In this document: positions 34,706 to 44,029 of the stretch, piece by piece
Layout: each line of letters opens with the position of its first letter
How positions within the stretch are numbered: position 1 is the first letter of the stretch
Assembly: GCA_902500775.1 (NCBI GenBank)
Contig: CABVRZ010000009.1
Span: 48,014-112,013, forward strand
Length of the DNA stretch: 64,000 bases
From: an uncultured Nitrospira sp.
Lineage (GTDB): Bacteria > Nitrospirota > Nitrospiria > Nitrospirales > Nitrospiraceae
Reading direction: 5' to 3'
Translations under genes and position numbers: made by a program
Notes under the pieces: generated by a model
What the model saw: only the letters and a program-made list of their open reading frames with translations
What the model was told of the DNA's origin: nothing
The model's database searches: none

Positions 34706-35317
34706 TTATGTCGCACCTCGGCCAGCCGCTTCACGAAGAGATCCCCATAGCCGGTCTTTCCCCTCCCCGGTCACGGATGAATAGGGAATCACGGCGTCAC
34801 CTCCAGCCAGTCCTAAACTCTGATGGATCTGTCGCAAGGTTCGCGCCCGCTCGTTGGCCTTCAGCTTATCGACCTTGGTCACAACGACGAGTGGATCATG
34901 CCTGATTGAACGAAGCCAGGCCAGAGTCTGCCGATCCTGATCAGTCACAACTCGACTGTCTACCAGCAGCACCACTCGGAGCAGCGCCGTGCGACCGAGG
35001 AGATAGTGTTCCAGCAAGGGACCCCACTGCATGCGAACGGTTTTCGGCACGTTGGCAAACCCGTAGCCCGGTAAATCAACGAGATAAAACTGCGAGAGGT
35101 GAGGATCCGATGTTGAGATGAGAAACACATTCACAGCTTGTGTCTTTCCAGGTGTCCGGCTGACTCTGGCCAAATCGCGTCGATGCAACAGGGAATTGAT
35201 CAAAGACGATTTGCCCACATTGGAACGCCCGACGAAGGCGACCTCACGGAGATCACCGGACGGAAACTGTTCTGAAGCGACACAACTTTTGATAAACTCG
35301 GCTGCGAAGATTTTCAT
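34706..35317 (-). CDS. engB: Ribosome biogenesis GTPase YihA/YsxC
   Basis: 203 residues. G1 GRSNVGKSSLINSLL, G2 region SRTPGKTQAVNVF, G3 DLPGYGFANV, G4 TKVDKL and G5 near YSSVTGEG. This order is diagnostic of the EngB/YsxC group, which assists assembly of the large ribosomal subunit. It is convergent with surA and divergent from mtgA, with start codons only 16 bp apart. Confidence 0.95.
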   Translation of the reverse strand: MKIFAAEFIKSCVASEQFPSGDLREVAFVGRSNVGKSSLINSLLHRRDLARVSRTPGKTQAVNVFLISTSDPHLSQFYLVDLPGYGFANVPKTVRMQWGPLLEHYLLGRTALLRVVLLVDSRVVTDQDRQTLAWLRSIRHDPLVVVTKVDKLKANERARTLRQIHQSLGLAGGDAVIPYSSVTGEGKDRLWGSLREAAGRGAT

Positions 35318-35333
35318 GCTGTCAGGCTCACCA

Positions 35334-36143
35334 ATGGAAGAACAACGAAAGACCAGTCAGAGTCCGACCTTTTCCCGTCCCTACACATACGAGCCTCCTC
35401 CACCCAAGTCAACCGGCCGACGGCCAATTGTCCGTTTTCTCTTCTGGTCTGCGATCCTCGTTGGACTCCCGTTAGTTCTCTTGGCCATCAGTTGGTTCCT
35501 TACTCTGCCTGATATCACGGCCTTAGCCAAAACCAACCCGACATCGACAGCGCTCATAGAAGCCCGTCACGCGCAGGCAAAGGAACAAGGCCGGGCCATC
35601 GGACGCCAATGGCTCTGGGTACCGCTCTCACGAATCTCTCCCCACCTTCGTCACGCGGTCGTCGCGGCTGAGGATGCATCGTTTTTCACCCATGAAGGAT
35701 TTGACTGGGAAGGGATCAAAGAAGCCGCCATGCATAACCTCGAAGCCGGTGAATTCAAACGTGGGGGGAGCACTATTACTCAGCAACTGGCGAAAAACCT
35801 CTACCTGTCATCCGAACGATCCCTGCTCCGAAAGGCACGAGAAGCACTGATCACCCATCACCTTGAACAGCATCTGTCAAAAAAGCGTATTCTTGAGCTG
35901 TATCTCAACGTCGCTGAATGGGGGCACGGGATCTATGGAGCCGAAGCCGCAGCCCGTCATCATTTCGGCAAACCCTCACTTGATCTGACCATTGATGAGG
36001 CCGCCTGGCTGGCGGCTATGTTGCCATCGCCACGTCGATACGACCCGCTGCGAAAAACAACCTTCCTCACCCAACGCCACGAACATATTCTGAAATGGAT
36101 CGATCGGCAGTCTGCAGCTCCCCTACCGGTCACGGAGGAGTAA
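35334..36143 (+). CDS. mtgA: Monofunctional biosynthetic peptidoglycan transglycosylase
   Basis: 269 residues from the ATG at 35334; the frame is open further upstream into engB antisense and another ATG exists at 35316. A short cytoplasmic N-tail is followed by one membrane helix (FLFWSAILVGLPLVLLAISW). The GT51 domain carries VVAAEDASFFTHEGFDWEGI (catalytic Glu in EDxxF), FKRGGSTITQQLAKNLYLSS, RILELYLNVAEWGHGIYGAE and EAAWLAAMLPSPRRYDP. It polymerises lipid II into glycan chains without a transpeptidase domain. Confidence 0.95.
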   Translation: MEEQRKTSQSPTFSRPYTYEPPPPKSTGRRPIVRFLFWSAILVGLPLVLLAISWFLTLPDITALAKTNPTSTALIEARHAQAKEQGRAIGRQWLWVPLSRISPHLRHAVVAAEDASFFTHEGFDWEGIKEAAMHNLEAGEFKRGGSTITQQLAKNLYLSSERSLLRKAREALITHHLEQHLSKKRILELYLNVAEWGHGIYGAEAAARHHFGKPSLDLTIDEAAWLAAMLPSPRRYDPLRKTTFLTQRHEHILKWIDRQSAAPLPVTEE

Positions 36144-36159
36144 AACTGCCAAGCTGCCG

Positions 36160-36603
36160 CTATTCTGCATACTCGGAAGAGTCACCCACTTGACCGTGAT
36201 CCTGTTCACCGAAGATAGCCGATTCGTGAGTGTAGTGTTTGAACTCAAGCAGATTCTGTGAAGGGTCTTCCAGAAAGAACGTGCGGTGCTCGATGCGCGT
36301 GCCTGGGAACCGCACGCGTGGCTGCTGATAGAAGGAGAGGCCGTTGGTGGTGGCTCGATTCGCCAAAGCTTGCCACTCGTCTTGGGACAGAAAGATCAGA
36401 CCATAATGGCGAGGGTAGATCCCCTTTTGCGGTGGAGCCTGATCGGTGGTGACATGCCCAACCAGTTGATGACCTGCTAAACCCAACGTCAGGGCATGAT
36501 TCGATCTCCGTCCGACGGTACAGCCAAGGCCATCGACGTAGAAACGCAGGGCCGCGTCGATGTCATAAATTGGAAACGCGAGATGAAAAACACTAGTTGT
36601 CAT
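36160..36603 (-). CDS. VOC (glyoxalase/bleomycin-resistance fold) protein
   Basis: 147 residues from the ATG at 36603, which overlaps the upstream stop (ATGA). Two beta-alpha-beta-beta-beta units: VFHLAFPIYDIDAALRFYVD, GLGCTVGRRSNHALTLGLAG, then HYGLIFLSQDEWQAL, RTFFLEDPSQNLLEFKHY. Metal-ligand candidates are the His in VFHLAF, the His in RHYGLIF and the Glu in LEFKHY. This shape fits a ring-cleavage-dioxygenase-like or small-molecule VOC enzyme; the substrate is unknown. Confidence 0.82.
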   Translation of the reverse strand: MTTSVFHLAFPIYDIDAALRFYVDGLGCTVGRRSNHALTLGLAGHQLVGHVTTDQAPPQKGIYPRHYGLIFLSQDEWQALANRATTNGLSFYQQPRVRFPGTRIEHRTFFLEDPSQNLLEFKHYTHESAIFGEQDHGQVGDSSEYAE

Positions 36604-37484
36604 CGAAATCTGTCTCCAACCGTAGGTTCCCCCTTGCCATCCCACCATCCAGCAGCCATATGGGACGTCACATGGCTGATGGCAAACTGTCCTCTCCGAG
36701 CAAGGACCAGCGTACCAGCCGATCCGTTGACTCTCGCGACCAGCTTCTGCAGCACCAATCGCGCCGCTGTCGCGGCTGTCTTTCCCTGTCCTAACCGATC
36801 ACAGATTGTTTTTGCAACTGCCACACGCATAATGCTCTCACCCCACCCCGTCATCGAAACGGCACCTGCTTCATTATCAGCATACACTCCGCAGCCGATG
36901 ATCGGCGTATCCCCGACTCGCCCTGGCAGCATGAGGTCAATCCCCCCGGTCGAAGCGCCAGCGGCCACTGTCCCAGACTGATCCAGCGCAACCGCCCCGA
37001 CGGTTCCATGCCGATCTCCCTTCCTACGGATCTGCTTGAGCATGGAACTGTACGATAGCCGGTTCGGCAGAGTCTGACGCTTCTGAAGCGCTATCCTGTG
37101 ATGCTTGGCGAACTTGGTAGCCAGAGGTCCGACGAGCAAGACATGCGCCGTCTCTTCCATGACTAGGCGAGCAGCGGTAATCGGATGAACGATGCCTTCG
37201 ATGGAGGCAACCGCACCGGCGCGCAAGCATTCTCCTTCCATGATGGATGCATCCATTCTCCGCACTCCATCCAGTTGTCGATGAGCCCCGTTGCCCGCAT
37301 TGAAGAGCCCGCTACGCTCGAGCACTCGAATGGTCTGCTCTACTGCGACAAGTGCGGAGCTACCACGATCCAAGAGGTGATAGCCGACTTGCAACGCGGC
37401 CCGCAGACAGGCAGCTTGTGAGGAGGTCATGGCGCGAGGGCCAGCGCCCCCGTGCGCCAGAATGATCGGTCGGATGGGTTTCAA
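36600..37484 (-). CDS. Isoaspartyl peptidase / plant-type L-asparaginase
   Basis: 294 residues of the Ntn-hydrolase asparaginase_2 family. The precursor opens with ILAHGGAGPRAM and continues FNAGNGAHRQLDGVRRMDAS. The self-cleavage site is DRHGTVGAVALD with Thr161 as the new N-terminal nucleophile, followed by STGGIDLMLPGRVGDTPIIG and CGVYADNEAGAVSMTGWGES, the usual substrate-binding loops. It would degrade beta-aspartyl dipeptides and asparagine. It is joined by ATGA overlaps to genes on both sides. Confidence 0.9.
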   Translation of the reverse strand: MKPIRPIILAHGGAGPRAMTSSQAACLRAALQVGYHLLDRGSSALVAVEQTIRVLERSGLFNAGNGAHRQLDGVRRMDASIMEGECLRAGAVASIEGIVHPITAARLVMEETAHVLLVGPLATKFAKHHRIALQKRQTLPNRLSYSSMLKQIRRKGDRHGTVGAVALDQSGTVAAGASTGGIDLMLPGRVGDTPIIGCGVYADNEAGAVSMTGWGESIMRVAVAKTICDRLGQGKTAATAARLVLQKLVARVNGSAGTLVLARRGQFAISHVTSHMAAGWWDGKGEPTVGDRFR

Positions 37485-38047
37485 TTTAGGAGCAGATCTC
37501 GGGTCCTCTGATAGGCAGGATTCTGCATGCGATCCAGATCGGACCGCACGAAGCCCAAACCCGTCACACAGAGTTCAAAGTTCTCGGACAACTTTTGAAA
37601 CAACGGCAAACTGGTTTCCGCATCATCACGACCGATCTGTGCGACAATTCCATACGACCGCTTGCCCGTCTTCATATAGTCCACCAGAAAGTCTTTATGA
37701 TAGATCAGACCAGCGGTCTTGAGTCGTCGCAGATACTCGGGGAACAAACCAGCCATGAACAGCGTGAAATCACCGATATGACGGTGGACGTCACGTTCGC
37801 GATCCAGCGATTGCGCTTCGAGCAGAACCTCTGACTCAAAGAGCAGGTCGACGACAGTATCGACCGGCTGATTATCTTTATTTCTGATCTTATACAGTTG
37901 ATCCGTATGGGTGAAGTCAACGAGCAGATTGGTCACGTAGGTGGTGACTTTAGCATCGGGCCACCCGAGGTGTTCGGTGAAGCTCTTCTCGGTCAACGCA
38001 CCAAACAGTTGCCGAAGCGGATGTTGTAGCGGAACTGAAGCACTCAT
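37481..38047 (-). CDS. Conserved-looking protein of unknown function
   Basis: 188 residues, first gene of a three-gene set joined by ATGA overlaps with the asparaginase and VOC genes. Mostly helical: PLRQLFGALTEKSFTEHLGW, YVTNLLVDFTHTDQLYKIRN, RHIGDFTLFMAGLFPEYLRR, FELCVTGLGFVRSDLD. No signal peptide or membrane segment and no catalytic motif that I can recognise. Upstream, CTCCCTCC reads on the minus strand as a good ribosome site (GGAGGGAG). Confidence 0.65.
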   Translation of the reverse strand: MSASVPLQHPLRQLFGALTEKSFTEHLGWPDAKVTTYVTNLLVDFTHTDQLYKIRNKDNQPVDTVVDLLFESEVLLEAQSLDRERDVHRHIGDFTLFMAGLFPEYLRRLKTAGLIYHKDFLVDYMKTGKRSYGIVAQIGRDDAETSLPLFQKLSENFELCVTGLGFVRSDLDRMQNPAYQRTRDLLLN

Positions 38048-38387
38048 CTCTCCCTCCTGGAACGTCCGATGAGCCTTGACTTCAGTATAACAGATCCCGA
38101 CCCTGAACCGCGTTCAACCCTTATGCATAGTATCGGAGCGGCGCCATCAAACCTTGAGCTCTAAACTCACACCTATCCCGTGCTATCCAGTACGACGGTC
38201 ACTGGGCCATCGTCGAACAAGTCCACCCGCATATAGCCGCGACCTGTTGGTAGAGCCACTTAGCCTAGTCAGGAATCACTCTCAGTGAAAAGGACCGGGT
38301 CTGCTATGCTTAACAGCATGAGTCAGACAACACCGCACGCTACCGTCTAGGCCGGCAGGGAACGTAGGCCACTCTGAGGCAATTTCA
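38048..38387. other. Gap before bcsA
   Basis: Contains the dtd fragment and the 5' region of the bcsA-like gene (a TATGCT near 38304 is a possible -10). Nothing else is seen. Confidence 0.35.
38173..38273 (-). pseudogene. Decayed 3' fragment of a second dtd gene
   Basis: On the minus strand this ends in the D-aminoacyl-tRNA deacylase C-terminus: VDLFDDGPVTVVLDSTG then TAG, the counterpart of [15 protein letters not shown] in the intact dtd at 41381. Upstream it matches the intact gene again (CTGACTAGGCTAAGTGGCTC against CTGACCTGGCCAAGCGGCTC), but about 45 bp between the two blocks are missing. No intact frame remains. Confidence 0.7.
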
Positions 38388-40658
38388 ATGAGCAGCATAG
38401 ACCAGTTGTACGATCCCTCGATCGCCATATCAGTGTCGGTGGTCACCTTGGTTGTCATCAGTCTGCTGAGTTGGAGAAAACAAGGGCGCCAAATTATCCT
38501 GATTCTGACCGTATTACTGTATGCCAGATACTTGGCCTGGCGAGGCCTGTATACACTAAACAACACCGATTGGTTGAGCCTCTTCGTGAGCTGGACCGTG
38601 TATGCCGCAGAGATCTATGCCTTCATCCAGATTGGCTTCTTTGTGTACCATGCCTGGTCCACATCAGAACGGAAATCTGTACCGCTGAAAGCCTTCCCGA
38701 CGGTCGATATCTTTGTGACTGTTGTGCAGGAGCCTCTGGACATTCTCCGCCGCACCCTCATCGGCTGCGTGAACCAGACCTATCCCAAAGATCGTTATCG
38801 CGTCTATGTCCTCGACGACGGACAACGGGATGACATCCAGCGTCTCGCCACCTCCCTCCGTTGCAGCTATATCCGTCGCACCGATCGGCGCCACGCGAAA
38901 GCCGGAAATATCAATCATGCGCTCGAAGAGACCAACGGAGAGATCATTGCCATCTTTGACGTCGATCATGTCCCCGCTAATGATTTCCTCCAAGAAACGG
39001 TCGGCTTTTTTCAAGATGAACAGGTCGCCCTTGTCCAAACCCCCCATCATTTCTACAACCCAGACATTTTCCAACGGAATCTGAGGAGTGAAAAGGTTCT
39101 CAAGAATGAGCAAGCCCTGTTCTATCGAGTACTTCAAGCGGGGCGAGACCGACACAACAGTGCTTTTTTCGCCGGAAGTTGCGGATTACTGCGGCGCCGT
39201 GTCCTGAAGGAAATTGGTGGATTTCTCACAGAAACAGTTACTGAAGATATCCATACCAGCATGGCGATTCACGCCCAGGGGTACCGCTCCTGCTACCTCA
39301 ATAAGATCCTTGCCGTCGGACTCATGCCTGAAACCTTTGAACGCGCGATCAAACAACGAGTGCGATGGGCAACCGGGCACATACAACTCTTGTTTCGAAC
39401 AAACCCATTTACCATGCGAGGCCTCACACTCTCTCAACGAATCGGCTATTTCGCCTCCATCTTTTATTTCTGTCATGGTGTTCCTCGTTTGGTCTGCCTT
39501 ATCGCGCCACTGTTCGCCTTGTTATTCGGCATCGTCCCTGTGACCGCAGACGTCTTCTCTATCCTCAACTTTTTTGGATCCTATTACATCGCCACACTGG
39601 TGATGTTACGAACCGTCAGTCGCGGAACCCGCAATGCCTTCTTGTCGGACATCTACGAAACAGCCGACTGCGTGGCACTCAGCTGGGCCACGGTCAAGAC
39701 CGCGCTACGACCACGAGCCCACCGCCCATTTATCATTACGCCAAAAGGCGTTGAGCAAGAGAAACGTGGACTGTCTCGTTTCACCTTTGTCCTCCCCCAT
39801 CTCATGATGATGGGATTGCTCATCATGGGGCTGGTAACGGGCATACGGCAGTGGATCGAGCATGTTCCTGTACCCGGTTTGGGAGTCAGCTTGTTCTGGG
39901 GTGGTATTAACTTGATCCTCCTCGGTGTTGCTATTTTGGCCGCATCGGAATTGCCTGAGTGGCGCACGTTCCTCCGCATCAAACAACGGCGAGCCTGCGA
40001 ATTACTCGCCGGTGATCAACGCCTGAGAGGCGTCATTGTCGATCTGAATGAAACCGGAGCGCGCATCCTTCTCCGTGAAGCGGTGCCGAACGATCGGACC
40101 CGCCTGCGATGTCTCGTCAATGTCAGAAAGGGCGAGCATGTTACCTTCGATGCCGACATCTGCCGTCAGAACCAGCTGTCACCGACCATTCAGGAAGTAG
40201 GACTGAAGTTCGTCAATCTCAAGGAGAAAGAGACCGAAGCCTTGATCGCCATGACATTTTTCGATTCGGCCGTCTGGAACCAGCCCGAGATTGAACCGGG
40301 AATATTTCGAAGCCTCTGGTCTATGCTTCGTGCGTTTCAGAAAGTCTACCTCAAGTCTCGCACATCGAAACGGCACACGCTTCGTCGACCGTACCGGCAC
40401 GATTGTCGCCTTGTGTTTGGTGATCGAATCGTGGCTGGCACACTTGAACAGATTTCCCAGAGCGGGCTCTCCGTCTCTATTCATGGGCCAGTTGATCAAG
40501 TCGGCACACAAGGGATATTGCATGTGGATTCCCTGTCCATAAAGATACGGCGGAAGTGGATTCGGCAAGCTGAAGACACAGTCCTGGCAGGTTTCACAAT
40601 CGAACGGGTCGAGAAGGGAGCCGATCGATGGCGAGAACTTACCGAACTTGCGGCATAA
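38388..40658 (+). CDS. bcsA: BcsA-like family 2 glycosyltransferase with PilZ domains
   Basis: 756 residues. N-terminal membrane helices (residues about 12-90), then a processive GT2 domain: VTVVQEPLDILRRTLIG, YVLDDGQ (Asp143-144), AIFDVDHVPAND (DxD at 191-193), TED at 285-287 (catalytic base Asp287) and KQRVRWATG (Q323xxRW). Further helices follow (about 350-520). A first PilZ-like region (RRACELL...VDLNETGARIL) and a second (LRRPYRHDC...EQISQSGLSV) form the C-terminus. This is the cellulose/exopolysaccharide synthase layout, with c-di-GMP control expected from the RxxxR and [DN]xSxxG elements. The first PilZ shows NxTG rather than the classic motif, so its binding ability is uncertain. Confidence 0.88.
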   Translation: MSSIDQLYDPSIAISVSVVTLVVISLLSWRKQGRQIILILTVLLYARYLAWRGLYTLNNTDWLSLFVSWTVYAAEIYAFIQIGFFVYHAWSTSERKSVPLKAFPTVDIFVTVVQEPLDILRRTLIGCVNQTYPKDRYRVYVLDDGQRDDIQRLATSLRCSYIRRTDRRHAKAGNINHALEETNGEIIAIFDVDHVPANDFLQETVGFFQDEQVALVQTPHHFYNPDIFQRNLRSEKVLKNEQALFYRVLQAGRDRHNSAFFAGSCGLLRRRVLKEIGGFLTETVTEDIHTSMAIHAQGYRSCYLNKILAVGLMPETFERAIKQRVRWATGHIQLLFRTNPFTMRGLTLSQRIGYFASIFYFCHGVPRLVCLIAPLFALLFGIVPVTADVFSILNFFGSYYIATLVMLRTVSRGTRNAFLSDIYETADCVALSWATVKTALRPRAHRPFIITPKGVEQEKRGLSRFTFVLPHLMMMGLLIMGLVTGIRQWIEHVPVPGLGVSLFWGGINLILLGVAILAASELPEWRTFLRIKQRRACELLAGDQRLRGVIVDLNETGARILLREAVPNDRTRLRCLVNVRKGEHVTFDADICRQNQLSPTIQEVGLKFVNLKEKETEALIAMTFFDSAVWNQPEIEPGIFRSLWSMLRAFQKVYLKSRTSKRHTLRRPYRHDCRLVFGDRIVAGTLEQISQSGLSVSIHGPVDQVGTQGILHVDSLSIKIRRKWIRQAEDTVLAGFTIERVEKGADRWRELTELAA

Positions 40659-41338
40659 TAATAGGGATCGCGCTGCTCTGGCCCAGCGTGGTTAGAGCGG
40701 GAGATGTCTTTACCGGCGTTCAATTCGACAATCACAGTCAGTACTACGCTTATATGGGCGTGCGTATGCCTCTCTCACCAGCCGCGAAGTCCTGGGCAGT
40801 GCAGCCATTCGTCCAATTTATGGGAGCAGGCCTTGGCTATTCATTCAAGGATCGAGGGATCACACGCGACGCTGAAGTGCAATTCGCAACGCCAGCCTTG
40901 GGATTGAAATATGTTCAAGGGCCGTGGACGGTGCTTGGGTTTGCGGGACCACAATTTCGTTGGAAGCAGCAAGATCTGTTCGGTGGAGGAAAAAGCCACG
41001 AGCAGGATATCGGGTTCCAAGTCCAAGGAGAAGCACTCCGATGGCATGAGCAGGGAACAGTTCATGCCATCGTCTCGTACACGAACTTAGATGGATTAAT
41101 CTGGAGTCGACTGAGAGCAACTCGGCTTGTGTATAAGAACGACCAGCACTGTTGTCCAATCTATCTAGGCTGGGATGTTGCTGGAATGGGCCACAAGGAC
41201 TTCTATGCGGTGCAGACAGGACCTCTTGTTCAAATACCGATCAACCGCTTCTATGTCACCGTCAAGGGTGGATATCAATATTCGCAAACCTTTCAGAATG
41301 GGGGATATGGGGGCGTTGAGCTGTATGTTCCGTTTTAA
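40628..41338 (+). CDS. bcsS: BcsS-like outer-membrane protein of exopolysaccharide biosynthesis
   Basis: 236 residues, overlapping the bcsA-like gene by 31 bp, so they form an operon. Signal peptide GIIIGIALLWPSVVRAGD. The rest is beta-barrel-like with alternating aromatic strands: TGVQFDNHSQYYAYMGVRMP, FVQFMGAGLGYSFKDRG, FYVTVKGGYQYSQTFQNGGY and a terminal aromatic (ELYVPF), as expected for an outer-membrane barrel. It fits the BcsS family found next to bcsA in alpha-proteobacteria and others. Function in secretion is not established. Confidence 0.72.
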   Translation: MARTYRTCGIIIGIALLWPSVVRAGDVFTGVQFDNHSQYYAYMGVRMPLSPAAKSWAVQPFVQFMGAGLGYSFKDRGITRDAEVQFATPALGLKYVQGPWTVLGFAGPQFRWKQQDLFGGGKSHEQDIGFQVQGEALRWHEQGTVHAIVSYTNLDGLIWSRLRATRLVYKNDQHCCPIYLGWDVAGMGHKDFYAVQTGPLVQIPINRFYVTVKGGYQYSQTFQNGGYGGVELYVPF

Positions 41339-41380
41339 GAATAGACTTCGTTGCGACGGCTCCTGAATCAGTATGTTTGG

Positions 41381-41866
41381 TCATCCACTTGGATTATTGC
41401 AAGAAGAATTCCTCCACTCGCCACGTTCCTGACTGTGTACCATGAAGGTCACCGGCCCGTCGTTCACTAAGGCCACCTGCATATGCGCGGCAAAGACGCC
41501 GGTTTCTACTGGCGTGCCTCCGATGCGTAAGTCAACCGCAACCTGTTCATAGAGCCGCTTGGCCAGGTCAGGAGGAGCCGCCTCATCAAAACTTGGCCGG
41601 CGGCCATTTGTCGTGCTCCCAAGCAAGGTAAATTGCGAGACGAGCAGCACGGCGCCACCCACATCGGCCAGAGAGCGATTCATCTTTCCCTGTTCGTCGG
41701 AGAAAATGCGGAGAGTCCTGATCCTGTCGACTATGTAGCGTACGTCGGACTCGTCATCACCTTTCGCGATACCCAATAATACCATCAGGCCTTGCTGGAT
41801 CTGGCCAACGACTTGTCCATTGACCTCAACTGAGGCCCTGGTGACACGCTGCAGAACTGCTTTCAT
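41381..41866 (-). CDS. dtd: D-aminoacyl-tRNA deacylase
   Basis: 161 residues from the ATG at 41866, 4 bp after the ogt stop. DTD fold with the two signature sites: [10 protein letters not shown] (SQxT) and [10 protein letters not shown] (Gly-cisPro), plus [11 protein letters not shown]. The N-terminus [20 protein letters not shown] is standard. The enzyme removes D-amino acids and glycine from mischarged tRNA. The C-terminus is about 15 residues longer than usual ([18 protein letters not shown]). Confidence 0.95.
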   Translation of the reverse strand: MKAVLQRVTRASVEVNGQVVGQIQQGLMVLLGIAKGDDESDVRYIVDRIRTLRIFSDEQGKMNRSLADVGGAVLLVSQFTLLGSTTNGRRPSFDEAAPPDLAKRLYEQVAVDLRIGGTPVETGVFAAHMQVALVNDGPVTFMVHSQERGEWRNSSCNNPSG

Positions 41867-41870
41867 CGAT

Positions 41871-42395
41871 TTAGGCCCGTCCTCGTTGAAGCTGAACCAG
41901 CGTCCCCTCAAGTGAAAGCAGCTTGCGCTTCAGCGGCAACCCACCTGAGAAGCCCCCCAGCGATGCGTCTTGCGCGACGATTCGATGACAGGGAATCACG
42001 ATGGGTAACGGATTCGCCCCCACGGCATTGCCGACGGCCCGAGCATACTGTGCGCCTCCCACCCTCGTCGCAATCCATTGATAGGAGCGGAGCTTGCCGA
42101 AGGGCACACGTTGCAACATCCGCCACACCTGTCGCTGGAACGAGGTCCCTTGTGAGAGATCAAGCGGCACATCAAAAGTATGTCGGTTCCCGGCAAGATA
42201 ATCGAGCAGCTGACTGCGAGCAGCTTCCAATCGAGGAGTCGAGGCAGCCTGAAACGGTTCGTGTGATTGGTCACGAAGGACCTTCTCGATCGCTCGCTTG
42301 GACTGTTTCGGCAAGGCAATCCCATCAATCCCTTTTGCAGATTCGGAGATGCCCATCCACCCCCAAGCCGATTTGAATATGAGTGCCTGTCGCAT
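41871..42395 (-). CDS. ogt: Methylated-DNA-protein-cysteine methyltransferase
   Basis: 174 residues from the ATG at 42395, with AGGAG upstream; the open frame to 42509 overlaps murJ. The active-site motif is IPCHRIV with Cys136. Upstream are [20 protein letters not shown] (helix-turn-helix), [10 protein letters not shown] and [19 protein letters not shown]. After it, [18 protein letters not shown] closes the domain. It repairs O6-alkylguanine by irreversible transfer to the cysteine. Followed directly by dtd. Confidence 0.94.
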   Translation of the reverse strand: MRQALIFKSAWGWMGISESAKGIDGIALPKQSKRAIEKVLRDQSHEPFQAASTPRLEAARSQLLDYLAGNRHTFDVPLDLSQGTSFQRQVWRMLQRVPFGKLRSYQWIATRVGGAQYARAVGNAVGANPLPIVIPCHRIVAQDASLGGFSGGLPLKRKLLSLEGTLVQLQRGRA

Positions 42396-42408
42396 TGAAT
42401 ACTCCTGG

Positions 42409-44022
42409 TTATCCCATGACTCGCCCGAGCTTTCGCCGCACCATCCCCCAGACAACCCCCAGTTCCTCAGATCGAAACAAGGCATGGATGCCCAGATAGC
42501 CGCCCACACTCAACCCGATGCCGACGAAGAGCATCGCGGACTTCGCGATCCAATCATTGGGTTGGGTCCAGATTTGTGCTTCTGCCACCCACCAACAGGC
42601 CACTACGATCGGCACACAGCCAATCCCCACCCTGCCAGCTGAACGAAGCACTGAAGACCAGTCAACACCGCCTAGTCTCCGATTGAGCACAGCCACCAGG
42701 ATTCCCCCGTTGACCATCGCCGCCAGGGCCGTGGCGAGCGCCAGCCCAGCTGCCCCCAGGCGTGACATCAAGACTAACGAGAACAGAATGTTAGCCACCA
42801 CCGCGATCGCCGCTGAGATCACTGGCGTCGTCGTGTCTTTCAGTGAATAGAAGGCCGAGACGATGATGCGCACTCCACCAAACGCCCATAAGCCCACGGC
42901 ATAGCACAGCACCGCAAAAGCCGTTTCCGCAGTATCGTGCGCCGTAAATGTGCCATGTTCAAAAACCAGATGCACGATTGGAGTTCGCAACACAATCAAT
43001 CCCACCATGGCCGGCAGCATGATGAAGATGATCATCCGCAGTCCAAAACCGAGCGTCGTGCGCAGTTCGTCCAACGCGCCTCGGGCCGCTTGTGCCGACA
43101 AGGTCGGCAAGATGGCGGTGACCAACGCCACGCCGAAGATGCCCAGGGGGAATTGAATCAACCGCATACCGTAAAACAGATAGGTAGGACCACCGGCAAA
43201 GAAGGACCCCAAGATTGTGCTTACCGTGATATTAATCTGTGTCACCGATAACCCGATCAACGACGGAATCATCAGCCGACCGATTTTTCGTACACCAGGA
43301 TGCCCCGGATTGAACGTGAACCCGAACAACATCCCGCGCAGTTTGAGCCCCGGCAGCTGCATGGCAAACTGTGCGGCACCACCCGCCACGACACCGACCG
43401 CCACACCGATGATAGGTTCCGGCATGGTCGGTGCCAGAAATAACGCGCACCCGATAATGAACAAATTAAAAAAGACGGGTGAAAACGCAGGAGCTGCAAA
43501 GGCCCGCAATGAATTGAGTACACCCATCGCCAGGGCGGCCAAACTGATAAAAATGAGATAGGGGAACATGATGCAAGTGAGCACCGTCGTCATTTCCAGC
43601 CGGATCGGATCGTCATGAAATCCCGGCGCCAAGAGCCACACAATGCCTGCCGAACCAAGAATCCCGAGAAGCGTCACGCCTGTCACAATCGTCAGCAGGG
43701 TCGTGAATGCGGCGCTCGCCAGTTCCCACGCATCTTGTTTTGATTTGAGCGTATGGTACTCGGTGAAAACAGGAATAAACGCGGCGGACATTGAGCCTTC
43801 GGCAAAAAGCTCACGAAGCAGATTCGGGATACGATAGGCGACAAAAAACGCATCAGCGGCCGGAGTCGCACCAAAGAGTCGTGCGATGATCACGTCTCGG
43901 ATAAACCCAAGGATGCGGCTTGAAAAGGTGGCAACTCCGATGATGCCAGCCGATTTGATGACTGCCTGATTCTCGTCCTGCGTCTTTGCGGGAGCGTCGA
44001 CCGAAACAGTAGGTTCTGACAT
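42409..44022 (-). CDS. murJ: Lipid II flippase MurJ
   Basis: 537 residues, about 14 membrane helices. Family features: SSRILGFIRDVIIARLFGAT, DAFFVAYRIPNLLRELFAEG, SMSAAFIPVFTEY, LRTPIVHLVFEHGTFTAHDT and YSLKDTTTPVISA. MurJ exports lipid II across the inner membrane for wall synthesis. The gene has its own promoter 7 nt before the ATG (TAGAAT). Confidence 0.95.
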   Translation of the reverse strand: MSEPTVSVDAPAKTQDENQAVIKSAGIIGVATFSSRILGFIRDVIIARLFGATPAADAFFVAYRIPNLLRELFAEGSMSAAFIPVFTEYHTLKSKQDAWELASAAFTTLLTIVTGVTLLGILGSAGIVWLLAPGFHDDPIRLEMTTVLTCIMFPYLIFISLAALAMGVLNSLRAFAAPAFSPVFFNLFIIGCALFLAPTMPEPIIGVAVGVVAGGAAQFAMQLPGLKLRGMLFGFTFNPGHPGVRKIGRLMIPSLIGLSVTQINITVSTILGSFFAGGPTYLFYGMRLIQFPLGIFGVALVTAILPTLSAQAARGALDELRTTLGFGLRMIIFIMLPAMVGLIVLRTPIVHLVFEHGTFTAHDTAETAFAVLCYAVGLWAFGGVRIIVSAFYSLKDTTTPVISAAIAVVANILFSLVLMSRLGAAGLALATALAAMVNGGILVAVLNRRLGGVDWSSVLRSAGRVGIGCVPIVVACWWVAEAQIWTQPNDWIAKSAMLFVGIGLSVGGYLGIHALFRSEELGVVWGMVRRKLGRVMG

Positions 44023-44029
44023 GGACCGG

